Assembly (NCBI RefSeq): GCF_042649685.1
Contig: NZ_JBHRZT010000052.1
Span: 620,001 to 684,000, forward strand
DNA length: 64,000 nucleotides
Reading direction: 5' to 3'
Source: Bacillus_BA songklensis
Lineage (GTDB): Bacteria > Bacillota > Bacilli > Bacillales > Bacillaceae_H
In this document: one piece after another, positions 51,866 to 59,381 of the stretch
How the letters are laid out: every line of letters starts with the position of its first letter
Numbering within the stretch: position 1 is the first letter of the stretch
Position numbers and translations under genes: made by a program
Notes under the pieces: generated by a model
The model's input: only the letters and a program-made list of their open reading frames with translations
What the model was told of the DNA's origin: nothing
The model's database searches: none

Positions 51866-52441
51866 ATGATAATTAATGAAGAGTATGAAATCGGGTTGAA
51901 AACGATGGCGGTTATGTATCACATCGATGCATCGTTTCAGACGAGGATGATCGACCTTGACGGAGATTACTTGACATCGAAGTCTCCACAAAAATTGTTT
52001 GACGAGATTTGTTTGAAGCACGGCTCCACCTATGAGGGAAGACGCGAGGCGGTTGTTCGGTCACTTGGATACGAGAAAAGGACCCCATTTCTTCCCGCTC
52101 TTGGCATTTACACATTTCCTTCTGCATCTCCCCAGCATTTTGACTGCGTTTGGCTATTCCCCCGGCACATCCTTCAGATTGTCCCTCATCCAACAAATCA
52201 TCATCATTCCATTGTCAAGTTTCACAACGGCAGCGAGCTCGTCGTGAAAGCAAGACCGGCCTTTTTAAAAGCACAGTACGAACGAACGGCCGCTTCTGCG
52301 TTGAGGTTTCAGTTCATGGATTTGATCCATTTAAACAAAGAGCTGCTTTTTGATAAGGCCAAGGGAACGGAGGAATGTTTTCTTTTTCGATTGCACGGCA
52401 ACCAATCCTTGGCTAAAGATCATAAGATTTGGTCCCTGTAG
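51866..52441 (+). CDS. comK: Competence transcription factor ComK
   Basis: 191 residues, like other ComK proteins (about 190). The pattern MAVMYHIDASFQTRMIDLDG, SPQKLFDEICLKHGSTYEGR, REAVVRSLGYEKRTPFLPAL, SPQHFDCVWLFPRHI, VKFHNGSELVVKARPAFLKA and a final AASALRFQFMDLI aligns with ComK. ComK is the master activator of DNA-uptake genes in Bacillaceae. Start behind AAGGTGAATAG. It converges on a sigma-factor gene. Confidence 0.88.
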   Translation: MIINEEYEIGLKTMAVMYHIDASFQTRMIDLDGDYLTSKSPQKLFDEICLKHGSTYEGRREAVVRSLGYEKRTPFLPALGIYTFPSASPQHFDCVWLFPRHILQIVPHPTNHHHSIVKFHNGSELVVKARPAFLKAQYERTAASALRFQFMDLIHLNKELLFDKAKGTEECFLFRLHGNQSLAKDHKIWSL

Positions 52442-52501
52442 TCACCATCCGAGAAATGGCGGATGAACATCTGCATACGTACATATTCTAATCAACATCT
52501 A

Positions 52502-53011
52502 CTAGTAATCTCTTAATCTCTCAGCTGCACGCCGCAGCTTTTTCTTCGCCGAGCGTCCCCACCATTTGACGGCATCGAGTTTAACCTGGTGTTCGGCGGC
52601 AATGTCGTGGAGCGGACGGTCATTGATGATATGTTCGTGGATGTACGTTTTTTCGCCTTCCGTCAACCCTCTATAGTAAAGATAAAGAATCTCTTGTTCG
52701 AGCGGGACGTTATTCCTTTCTGCTTCGATGATCCCTAAGACGGCTTCATTTAGCGGCTTGTTGTGCTCGGCATATTTGATTTGCTTTTTTAACGCCATTA
52801 ACAAATGTCCTTTCATCGTCATATAGGCATAGGCGGAAAAGGCTCCTTTTTCGGGATCGAATTTTTCGTATGCTTCCCATAAGGCGATGAAGGCGAGCTG
52901 GATGTAGTCCTCAAAGTCTTTGTAAATTCGCAGCTTTTTCAGGAGATGGTGGACCATCGGTGTGTATTGGACAAGTGCTTCTTCAAATGTAGCCGGTTTT
53001 GTTTCAATCAT
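52502..53011 (-). CDS. Sigma-70 family RNA polymerase sigma factor (small)
   Basis: 169 residues. Region 2 is seen as YKDFEDYIQLAFIALWEAYE and FDPEKGAFSAYAYMTMKGHL; a short linker leads to region 4 (LTEGEKTYIHEHIINDRPLH, DIAAEHQVKLDAVKWWGRSA). No region 1 or 3, so it is an ECF- or SigH/ComX-like small factor without a linked anti-sigma gene. Some Firmicutes use such factors for competence; convergence with comK makes that worth testing but proves nothing. Confidence 0.8.
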   Translation of the reverse strand: MIETKPATFEEALVQYTPMVHHLLKKLRIYKDFEDYIQLAFIALWEAYEKFDPEKGAFSAYAYMTMKGHLLMALKKQIKYAEHNKPLNEAVLGIIEAERNNVPLEQEILYLYYRGLTEGEKTYIHEHIINDRPLHDIAAEHQVKLDAVKWWGRSAKKKLRRAAERLRDY

Positions 53012-53061
53012 GCTCGGTTCCTTTTGAAAAGCGCGCTTTTCTTGTATTCCGCGGTATCTTT

Positions 53062-53200
53062 ACTGTACGACAAGGAAGCGAGCAGAGCGAACGGGCGTAG
53101 AGCCCGGCAGACAAGTTGGTTTTTGTCTCCTGGGCTCGCTCCCTATGGCTGTGGAGTTCGATGGCGGGAGGAAGGCTGGCTAGGAAGTTCGGAGGCATAT
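53062..53200. repeat. GC-rich intergenic hairpin element
   Basis: A segment with mutually complementary words: GAGCGAACGGGC, GAGCCCGGCAGACAA (53100-53114), then TTGTCTCCTGGGCTCG (about 53126-53141). It forms a large imperfect stem-loop between the sigma gene and the NUDIX gene. It resembles GC-rich repeats of Bacillaceae; no second copy is in the window. Confidence 0.4.
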
Positions 53201-53286
53201 CTTTTCGAATTTCGATGTCACATCCCCACTCATGAAGGAAATCCCGCTCGATTAGTCGCATGAGCAAAGTGAGTCATCATGTAAAA

Positions 53287-53322
53287 CAGCGGTTCCTAGC
53301 TTTTAAAAGATAGGAACCGCTG
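53287..53322. terminator. Bidirectional hairpin
   Basis: CAGCGGTTCCTA (53287-53298) pairs with TAGGAACCGCTG (53311-53322). The stem is a variant of the hairpins at 55477 and 56670. The rest of 53323-53600 holds no gene. Confidence 0.6.
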
Positions 53323-53600
53323 ATTACACACTTCATTCTTTTTTCTTTCATTCTTACACCAGAGCCTGAGGCTGTCCCATAAGTCTCTAATCAATGGCAA
53401 AAGTTGATCTTTACTGAAAGGACCCGTCACGGAATTCTTTAATTTTGCCGGATTTTTGCGTGCCTGTCACCGCTCGAACATGATAAAGTGAATGGTAGAG
53501 AAGAAGAGTAGATGGCTTAAAATGTTGGTGCCCCCCAGTACATGAATAGGTTAATAAGCCAACTTCCCTCCGAAATTATTGAGCAAAGGGAGTGTGTAAA

Positions 53601-54128
53601 GTGTCAAATTGGCATGTGTTACAAAGAGAAACCATTAAAGCCGATCGGTTTGAAGTGGTTGTAGAGAGAGTGCAGCTTCCCAATCAAAGCGAAGCCCCCT
53701 TTTCGTATGTGAAGATGAAACATGGGGTGTGCGTGCTTCCCATTCTTGAAAATCATCAAGTCATCTGTATCAAGCAGTACAGACATATATTTGAAAAATG
53801 GGAATATGAGCTTCCGGCTGGCGGCATTGAAGAAGGCGACACACCAATTGAAACGGCAAAAAAAGAATTGCTTGAAGAAACGGGATACAAAGCAGCGCAA
53901 TGGATGGATCTTGGCTATATTTATGCATCTGTTGGTTCAACAGATGAAGTGATTCATTTGTTTGCAGCGAAAGATTTAACAAGACATGAGCAACAGCTGG
54001 AGGAAAGCGAAGAAATTGAAATAGAAGTAGTGGATTTACAGGAAGTAAAGAAATGGATTGCAGAAGGAGAGTTTCGTCATTCGGCTGGAATTGCGGCTGT
54101 GGCGAGGTATGTGTTTCGGTGCTTTTAA
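53601..54128 (+). CDS. NUDIX hydrolase, ADP-ribose pyrophosphatase-like
   Basis: 175 residues. The Nudix box is complete: AGGIEEGDTPIETAKKELLE then ETGY (GX5EX7REUXEEXGU with K for R). The upstream VICIKQYRHIFEKWEYELPA and downstream YASVGSTDEVIHLFAAKDL match the NudF group, which splits ADP-ribose to AMP and ribose 5-phosphate. GTG 53601 has AAAGGGAG about 9 bp upstream; GTG 53592 is too close. Monocistronic. Confidence 0.88.
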   Translation: MSNWHVLQRETIKADRFEVVVERVQLPNQSEAPFSYVKMKHGVCVLPILENHQVICIKQYRHIFEKWEYELPAGGIEEGDTPIETAKKELLEETGYKAAQWMDLGYIYASVGSTDEVIHLFAAKDLTRHEQQLEESEEIEIEVVDLQEVKKWIAEGEFRHSAGIAAVARYVFRCF

Positions 54129-54562
54129 TTTTGCGTGCCAGTGTGAGCTCGGTGTCAGCCTCCCATCCAGCTAAAGTTTAAAGTGATAAAGTAAGAACGG
54201 AAAAAATGTGGAAAGATTGCTTGAACTGTCCAAAACTGCTTTCATGTGATGAAACAGCGATGATCTTAAAGATTATCCCGTCAGATGATTAGGAAGTTAA
54301 TTCCGGGAAACCGTGAAAACTTCGTATACCTTTGGACAGCTGTATCGTGTAGTTATAGAATCCCTCTACATTTTGGGATTATAACCATAATAAAAAGCAC
54401 CCTTTCATAAAAAGAGTGCTTTTCCTTTAATTTAGAAGTAAATGGATATTCAATTAAAATAAATTGCGATATAGTAAGATAGAGGAAGAAGTCGTTTTTA
54501 TGGCGTTTTCAGGAAGGGGCTTTTTTAATAGTATTGAAAATGTGAAAGAGGTGGGAGTAGAT
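54129..54562. other. Intergenic stretch with one terminator
   Basis: Contains the hairpin at 54393 and an in-frame extension of the next gene (from 54464) that lacks a ribosome site and was not accepted as the start. Confidence 0.35.
54393..54424 (+). terminator. Terminator upstream of the CysQ-like gene
   Basis: AAAAGCACCCTTT pairs with AAAGAGTGCTTTT (to 54423) with A and T runs on each side. Confidence 0.65.
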
Positions 54563-55387
54563 ATGCTTACTACTATTAATCTTTTGGATGTTATCGCTAT
54601 ATCCATGAAGGCCGGGGAGCAAATTATGGATGTCTATCATTCAGATTTCGCTGTTGAAAATAAAGAAGACAAGTCACCATTAACCCTTGCTGATAAGAAA
54701 TCACATGAGGTGATCGCTTCTGAATTAAAGCGTTTGTTCCCAAAGATGCCTGTTTTGAGTGAAGAAGGCAAACATTTACCTTATGAAGAACGTAAGAATT
54801 GGGAGTACCTATGGGTAGTTGACCCTTTGGATGGGACAAAAGAGTTTGTTAAACGCAATGGGGAGTTTACCGTAAATATTGCGTTAGTACATAAAGGGTA
54901 TCCAGTATTGGGAGTTATTTATGCTCCGATATTAGATACCATCTACTTTGCCAAAGAAGGAGCAGGTTCCTTTAAGATAAAGGGTGTAGAAGCTGTAAAC
55001 CTTCGTAATGAAGCAGAATTGATTTCCCATTCAGAGAAATTATCTTCCCGTGAACTAAATCAAGAAATGGCCGTTGTGGCTAGTCGTTCACATATGTCGC
55101 CTGAAACAGAAGCATATATTAATAAAATTCAAGGAAAGTATGGAAAGGTAACGATTACTTCAGCGGGCAGTTCCCTCAAACTGTGTCTGGTCGCTGAAGG
55201 TAAGGCAGATGTGTATCCTAGATTTGCTCCTACGATGGAATGGGACACTGCAGCCGGACAAGCGATTGTTGAGCAGGCTGGAGGAAAGGTAGTCCAAACG
55301 GAATCTAAAGAAAGACTGTCTTACAACAAAGAAAATTTATTGAACCCGTGGTTTATTGTCAAAAAAGGAAGTTTAATGGATGAATGA
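54563..55387 (+). CDS. cysQ: 3'(2'),5'-bisphosphate nucleotidase (CysQ-like, inositol monophosphatase fold)
   Basis: 274 residues from ATG 54563, which has GAGGTGGGAG upstream. It hydrolyses PAP (3'-phosphoadenosine 5'-phosphate) to AMP, relieving sulfate-assimilation by-product toxicity. Motifs: DKSPLTLADKKSHEVI, VLSEEGKHLPYEER, the metal site WVVDPLDGTKEFVKRNGEFT and WDTAAGQAIVEQAGG. GC content and length are ordinary. The CysJ-like protein at 4.0 kb is another sulfate-assimilation-related gene, but far away. A strong terminator follows. Confidence 0.88.
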   Translation: MLTTINLLDVIAISMKAGEQIMDVYHSDFAVENKEDKSPLTLADKKSHEVIASELKRLFPKMPVLSEEGKHLPYEERKNWEYLWVVDPLDGTKEFVKRNGEFTVNIALVHKGYPVLGVIYAPILDTIYFAKEGAGSFKIKGVEAVNLRNEAELISHSEKLSSRELNQEMAVVASRSHMSPETEAYINKIQGKYGKVTITSAGSSLKLCLVAEGKADVYPRFAPTMEWDTAAGQAIVEQAGGKVVQTESKERLSYNKENLLNPWFIVKKGSLMDE

Positions 55388-55476
55388 CCTGAAAGAGGTT
55401 TGCTTACATACATCGGTGAAAAAGAGATTATTTCAAGTGCCTGGAAATGGGACCAACAAAGTAAGCAGCAAATCAA

Positions 55477-55522
55477 AACAGCGGCTCTTATCCGTAAAGG
55501 GTAGGAGCCGCTGTTTTTTCGT
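55477..55522 (+). terminator. Terminator of the CysQ-like gene
   Basis: AACAGCGGCTC (55477-55487) pairs exactly with GAGCCGCTGTT (55505-55515), then TTTTCG. The loop and stem are nearly the same as the hairpin at 56670. Confidence 0.75.
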
Positions 55523-55621
55523 TTCTCTTTTTCGACAGCAACGCATTAATTCCTTAGGCAATTGCTAGTCCTGGTTATGAAATGATTAAAATCGCAGCGT
55601 TCATATGTTCAATAAAAAAAT

Positions 55622-55660
55622 AAAGGGCAGGGTGTAAAGTTTTACTGCTCTTTTTCTTTG
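55622..55660 (+). terminator. Second weak hairpin
   Basis: AAAGGGCAG pairs with CTGCTCTTT with a bulge, then TTCTTTG. No gene lies between it and the preceding terminator. Confidence 0.4.
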
Positions 55661-55692
55661 TAAAACGTTTTTTCAGAAAATACAGATTGTTC

Positions 55693-55722
55693 TTGATGAA
55701 GAATGAAAAAGTATTTTATAAT
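55693..55722 (+). promoter_or_regulatory. Promoter of the c-di-GMP riboswitch transcript
   Basis: TTGATG at 55693-55698 and TATAAT at 55717-55722 with an 18-bp spacer. A start near 55729 puts the aptamer about 15 nt into the transcript. Confidence 0.65.
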
Positions 55723-55740
55723 GGAAATATCATCCAAGTA

Positions 55741-55830
55741 TTGTACGAAAGGGCAAAGCCATTGAAAAGTGGTCACGCAAAACGATAGGAGCTAAGGTTA
55801 AAGAAACTATGCTAGCCAGTTGTCGAATAC
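55741..55830 (+). ncRNA. Cyclic di-GMP-I riboswitch (GEMM-I)
   Basis: The conserved core is present: ACGAAAGGGCAAAGCCATTG at 55745-55764, AAAAGTGG, then TCACGCAAAACGATAGGAGC with the invariant ACGCAAA, CTAAGG tetraloop receptor, TAAAGAAACTATGCTAGCC and closing TTGTCG. The P2 stem (GCCA...GTGG) with a GAAA-type tetraloop and the P3 arm fit the class. The downstream gene starts about 30 nt after the aptamer, so control may act on translation or on the terminator at the end of the small gene. Confidence 0.88.
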
Positions 55831-55861
55831 GAATATCCGTACAATTAAGGAGGGAAATGGT

Positions 55862-56008
55862 ATGCCATTGTATCATATGAAAGAAATTTGGACACCATTG
55901 AAATTAATTAACATCAAGTTTTTTAAAAGTGATAAAGCCGGGGGTTATATTAAAATTGGGAAAAATCCGCGAAAGAGAATCGCCTTTTTCAAGGGACAGT
56001 TGGGATAG
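55862..56008 (+). CDS. 48-residue basic protein under c-di-GMP riboswitch control
   Basis: ATG 55862 follows AAGGAGG by 8 bp. The protein reads MPLYHMKEIWTPLKLINIKF, then FKSDKAGGYIKIGKNPRKRI and AFFKGQLG. It is basic, with aromatic residues, no signal peptide and no membrane helix; it could be an amphipathic peptide. I do not recognise a family. The riboswitch and promoter immediately upstream and the terminator at its end support a genuine transcript. Function may relate to motility, biofilm or surface glycan, as for other c-di-GMP targets. Confidence 0.6.
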   Translation: MPLYHMKEIWTPLKLINIKFFKSDKAGGYIKIGKNPRKRIAFFKGQLG

Positions 56009-56027
56009 ATGCCTGACTGTCTTTTTT
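55995..56027 (+). terminator. Terminator of the c-di-GMP-controlled transcript
   Basis: GACAGT (55995-56000) pairs with ACTGTC (56016-56021), then six T residues. The 5' arm overlaps the last codons of the small gene. Confidence 0.65.
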
Positions 56028-56061
56028 ATTAAAGGCGTTCGTTTCATGTATACGTCTTGTA

Positions 56062-56193
56062 ATGGTCGGCAGGAAGCGTAAAGTAGCAGTCGTTTTTCTA
56101 ACGGATGAACCAAAACGCGGCATCAATGGCCGCAAAACCATTCGGTTTAAAGGACCGAACGGGGAAATGCTGCAATTGGTGGAAGAAATATAG
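56062..56193 (+). pseudogene. VOC/glyoxalase-family C-terminal fragment
   Basis: A frame ends GRKTIRFKGPNGEMLQLVEE I*, the last beta strand of vicinal-oxygen-chelate proteins with the terminal metal-ligand Glu. Upstream it reads VAVVFLTDEPKRGING. Only about 44 codons remain of a normal ~130-residue protein. Confidence 0.55.
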
Positions 56194-56224
56194 TATAGTA
56201 GTAGCTAGAGGGAGGGGACAAAAA

Positions 56225-56653
56225 ATGAAATTCATGAAAATCTTGTTCTTCTTTGTTATTTTCCTTGCTCTAGCGGGTTTCGGCGTTTATCATTTTGGGA
56301 CGAAGATCGCTTCGGATAAGGTTATGGATTATGTTTCAGCTGAGCTTGAAAATAGCGGAGAAGTGGAGAAGGTGAAAGAAGCCATCGAACGTGACCCTCA
56401 GCTACAGGCGTTTATCAAAGAGGGAAACCAACATATTGATGAAAGCAAACTGCCGTTTACAACGAAAGAAGAGGCGGTTAAAACGGTTATCAAAAAGCTG
56501 GGGATGAATGAAGTACAATCCATTCAGTCAAAAGTAAAAGATGGCGTTACGGCAGAGGAAAAGCAGGAGATTTTGAATAAAGTGGAAAGTAAATTGACAG
56601 AAGAAGAAATCCAGGCTTTAAAGGTTTTGGCTTATAAAGAATTAAACCAATAA
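56225..56653 (+). CDS. Membrane-anchored helical protein
   Basis: 142 residues. ATG 56225 has GGGAGGGGAC upstream. One N-terminal membrane segment (ILFFFVIFLALAGFGVYHFG), then a soluble helical domain: DKVMDYVSAELENSGEVEKV, then LPFTTKEEAVKTVIKKLGMN and a C-terminal EEEIQALKVLAYKELNQ. This pattern occurs in a conserved Bacillaceae family of unknown function that some databases mislabel as a phenylalanyl-tRNA synthetase subunit. The domain faces outside or the cytoplasm depending on topology. Confidence 0.7.
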   Translation: MKFMKILFFFVIFLALAGFGVYHFGTKIASDKVMDYVSAELENSGEVEKVKEAIERDPQLQAFIKEGNQHIDESKLPFTTKEEAVKTVIKKLGMNEVQSIQSKVKDGVTAEEKQEILNKVESKLTEEEIQALKVLAYKELNQ

Positions 56654-56669
56654 AAAATGTGCATAACTT

Positions 56670-56702
56670 AGCGGCTCTTATCTGTAAAGGATAAGAGCCG
56701 CT
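56670..56702. terminator. Bidirectional terminator between convergent genes
   Basis: AGCGGCTCTTAT (56670-56681) pairs with ATAAGAGCCGCT (56691-56702). It serves both the helical protein gene and the aldo/keto reductase gene on the other strand. Confidence 0.75.
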
Positions 56703-56715
56703 GGTTCTTCCTGAT

Positions 56716-57627
56716 TTACGACTTTACAATCTCAGTTGCTTTTGTGAGTAGAGAGGAATCTATTTCCTTATCAAGCAGAATCATATTTTGTTCAAATCGC
56801 TCGAAATTCTTAGTTCCAATTAGAACGGAACTAATACCATCATTTTGATATAAAAATTGAAGAGCTATGCTTGATAATAGGTTGGCATCGTTATTAACTA
56901 AATCTAACAATGCCTGGATTTGTTTTTTGTGCGGCATGTCCTCTTCAAGATAATTCAAAACCTTCGGTGTTAATAGACCTCTTCCTAAACCTGTCCGGAT
57001 CAAAACACCTATTCCCTTTTCTTTACATAATTGAATATTCCCTTCATTGTGTTGGTTTAGTAAGTTATATTCCATTTGCATAATATCAAAATCACCGGAA
57101 TTGATGCAATGCCTTGCAAGTTCGCCATCAATGGAAGCACCGAGGAAACGAATTTTCCCTTCGGCTTTTGCGTCCTTCATTGCCTTTACAGTTTCACCAT
57201 CAACGATTACCTTTTCTGGATTTGGGCCAAAATGGATTTGCATAATATCTATCATATCTGTTTTTAATAATTCCAGGCTGCGATCAATGGATTGTTTCAC
57301 TGCATTGTAGGAAAAATCGTAATAGGTACCAGGTTCATCATTATGTTCACCACATTTTGAGGCTAGAATATATTCATTTCGGCGATGAGAAATAGATTTC
57401 CCTATTCTTTCCTCACTTCGATGGTAGGCACTTGCTGTATCGATTAAGTTAATCCCGCTATCCAAAACGGCATGCAGCAGTTTTCCGGCTTCATTTTCAT
57501 TAGGCCTTTTCTTATCGAATCCTTTTCCCATTCCCCAATCTCGACCAATTGACAAAGCACCAAAACCTACAAATGTGACTTCTTCGTTTAATCGATGTAT
57601 TTTTCTTTTTTCCAATCCCTTTTTCAT
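56716..57627 (-). CDS. Aldo/keto reductase
   Basis: 303 residues from ATG 57627, with GGGGGATAG upstream. AKR motifs: GINLIDTASAYHRSEERIGK with catalytic Asp and Tyr, YILASKCGEH with Lys, DMIDIMQIHFGPN with His, and ISSVLIGTKNFERFEQNMIL for NADPH. It is more like the YhdN/oxidoreductase AKR group than the one in the glycan cassette at 35.6 kb. Physiological substrate unknown. Monocistronic. Confidence 0.85.
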   Translation of the reverse strand: MKKGLEKRKIHRLNEEVTFVGFGALSIGRDWGMGKGFDKKRPNENEAGKLLHAVLDSGINLIDTASAYHRSEERIGKSISHRRNEYILASKCGEHNDEPGTYYDFSYNAVKQSIDRSLELLKTDMIDIMQIHFGPNPEKVIVDGETVKAMKDAKAEGKIRFLGASIDGELARHCINSGDFDIMQMEYNLLNQHNEGNIQLCKEKGIGVLIRTGLGRGLLTPKVLNYLEEDMPHKKQIQALLDLVNNDANLLSSIALQFLYQNDGISSVLIGTKNFERFEQNMILLDKEIDSSLLTKATEIVKS

Positions 57628-57765
57628 AAGCAACTATCCCCCTTATAGAATGTACACCTAAGGTTTGGCTGTATCAGCAGGTCCAGGTTTCCTGGATTTC
57701 TTGCATCAGAACCCTTTAAATCAATCAGGAGCTATAATGATTCGCATCTCTGACTTCTGTACTTG

Positions 57766-58896
57766 TTATTTTGGTATTACTTTACAAGCTGCCGTAGATT
57801 GACGGACTACTAGTTTAGTAGGAATCAAGATTTTTTTTCGTTTTTGACCCGGGTTTTCGATTGCAGAAATCAATAATTTTGCCGCTTCCTGGCCGATTTT
57901 TTGCCCTTGCTGCCGAACGCAAGAGGGAGGAATACTGAAAAGGTGAGAATGTGAATAGTCGTCAAACGTAATAATGGACAAATCATCTGGAACTTGAAGA
58001 GCAAACTCGAGAGCGGCTTCCAGCACCTCTAAGCCCGGGGTGACCGCGAAGATTGCCGTCATTTCCGGATTTTTTTGTAGAAAGGTTTGAATCTCTTTTT
58101 TATTTTCCTCTCTTTTCTCCACATTCTCTTCGGACTTTTGGAGGTTTAATAAGTAAAGGTGATGATCGATTGGGATATCAGCATCAGTCAGCGCTTTTTC
58201 ATAACCGGCGATTCGGTCCTCAATGCTTGTCGTTCCTTTGTGCATGGTAGAAACTACCCCAATTCGAGTATGGCCGAGTTCTATAAGATGACGAATAGCT
58301 TCATAGGAACCGCTAAAGTTATCAGAGCATACACTATTCGCTTCTATTCCCCTAAAATAGCGATCAATTAAAACGAGCGGAAAATCCTTTAGAGTGAGCC
58401 TTAATACCTCTTCATTGTAAGCTTCCCCCTCCACAGGGTAAATGATAATCCCTTCCACTCCCATTTGAAGAACATCCCTTAATATTTGTTCCTCCGTCTT
58501 TTGCGAATCATGAGTTTGACAAAGAATCATACGATACCCCTGTTCAGCCAGCGTTGACTCAATTTGAGAGAATGTGGCGGTAGCAAGTTCACTGTTGAAA
58601 CGCGGAGTGATACAGGCAATCAACTTTTGACGGTGATGATTTGTTTGAGAAGGAGTTTCGTAAAGAGAAGGTTCTCCTTCCATATTGGAAGCGACAAATG
58701 AACCTTTCCCCTGAATACGATAAATGATTCTTTCCTCAACAAGATCGTCTAATGCCTTTTTAATCGTGATTCTACTTACATTAAATTGTTCGGCTAATTC
58801 ATTTTCAGATGGAATCTTACTATTTACAGCCCATCTCTTTTGTTGAATATTGTCAGCTATATATTTTTGGATTTGTTTGTAAAGTGGAATTCGCAC
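57766..58896 (-). CDS. GntR/LacI-chimera transcriptional regulator of the mannoside locus
   Basis: 376 residues. An N-terminal GntR winged helix (KIPSENELAEQFNVSRITIK, KALDDLVEERIIYRIQGKGS) is fused to a LacI-type sugar-binding domain (KLIACITPRFNSELATATFS, VEGIIIYPVEGEAYNEEVLR, NFSGSYEAIRHLIELGHTRI, PDDLSIITFDDYSHSHLFSI). AraR of B. subtilis has the same architecture. Start GTG 58896. It is divergent from the transporter, and its own promoter at 58938-58966 overlaps a palindromic operator, so autoregulation is likely. The effector is probably a sugar released from a mannoside. Confidence 0.9.
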   Translation of the reverse strand: MRIPLYKQIQKYIADNIQQKRWAVNSKIPSENELAEQFNVSRITIKKALDDLVEERIIYRIQGKGSFVASNMEGEPSLYETPSQTNHHRQKLIACITPRFNSELATATFSQIESTLAEQGYRMILCQTHDSQKTEEQILRDVLQMGVEGIIIYPVEGEAYNEEVLRLTLKDFPLVLIDRYFRGIEANSVCSDNFSGSYEAIRHLIELGHTRIGVVSTMHKGTTSIEDRIAGYEKALTDADIPIDHHLYLLNLQKSEENVEKREENKKEIQTFLQKNPEMTAIFAVTPGLEVLEAALEFALQVPDDLSIITFDDYSHSHLFSIPPSCVRQQGQKIGQEAAKLLISAIENPGQKRKKILIPTKLVVRQSTAACKVIPK

Positions 58897-58926
58897 GTCC
58901 GGAATTCCCCCCTTTTTTATGTAAGA

Positions 58927-58945
58927 TGTATATAATGAATATACA
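58927..58945. promoter_or_regulatory. Operator palindrome overlapping the regulator promoter
   Basis: TGTATAT (58927-58933) and ATATACA (58939-58945) form a perfect dyad with a 5-bp spacer. It covers the -10 of the minus-strand promoter. Confidence 0.65.
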
Positions 58946-58966
58946 ACCTGTTCATATTTTTGTAAA
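58938..58966 (-). promoter_or_regulatory. Promoter of the GntR-type regulator
   Basis: On the minus strand TTTACA (58966-58961), a 17-bp spacer and TATATT (58943-58938). Its -10 lies inside the operator dyad. Confidence 0.7.
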
Positions 58967-58990
58967 TATATGAAAATTTAAAATAATTTA

Positions 58991-59019
58991 TTTACACCTC
59001 TCGATATCTATGCTAATAT
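58991..59019 (+). promoter_or_regulatory. Promoter of the mannoside transport operon
   Basis: TTTACA at 58991-58996, 17-bp spacer, TAATAT at 59014-59019. Expected start near 59026, giving a leader of about 350 nt. Confidence 0.65.
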
Positions 59020-59034
59020 TCAGAATATGATAGA

Positions 59035-59068
59035 TTGAATATACAAGTTAAACAATGTATACAAGTTG
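59035..59068. promoter_or_regulatory. Two operator-like sites downstream of the transporter promoter
   Basis: TTGAATATACAAGTT at 59035-59049 and AATGTATACAAGTT at 59055-59068 (containing the perfect palindrome TGTATACA, 59056-59063) share the TATACAAG word with the dyad at 58927. Their place just after the start of transcription fits roadblock repression by the GntR-type protein. Confidence 0.6.
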
Positions 59069-59256
59069 ATGTAGTTATATGGGTTTATAAGTAAGTTGGA
59101 TACCTCATTGTTTTCATCAAACAGCTTCTTCTTTATTTTTTTACACCCAAAAGAAAGCGATTACACAAATTATTCGTTTTTTATTGATACCTCCAGCGAA
59201 TGCTCGACAAACATGATTGGCTCTATTTCAACATCTTTCAGCACATTAAAACGGCA

Positions 59257-59281
59257 AAAAACTAGCTTGCTAGTTTTGTAT
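59257..59281 (+). terminator. Hairpin in the transporter leader
   Basis: AAAACTAGC (59257-59265) pairs with GCTAGTTTT (59268-59276) around TT, followed by GTATATTG. Possible leader attenuator or stabiliser. The leader from 59096 to 59381 holds no credible gene. Confidence 0.4.
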
Positions 59282-59381
59282 ATTGAAAAAATGGCACGCT
59301 ATAAAGGGGGCGGTGATTGAAAGAATTATGGGCGGGACCAAAACGCAGTTCGAAACAAAAATGACAAAAGGGGAGATTGTC

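Noticed and set aside
59096..59320. 75-codon frame in the transporter leader
   Set aside because: It crosses a hairpin and lacks a ribosome site; its composition is that of random AT-rich DNA.
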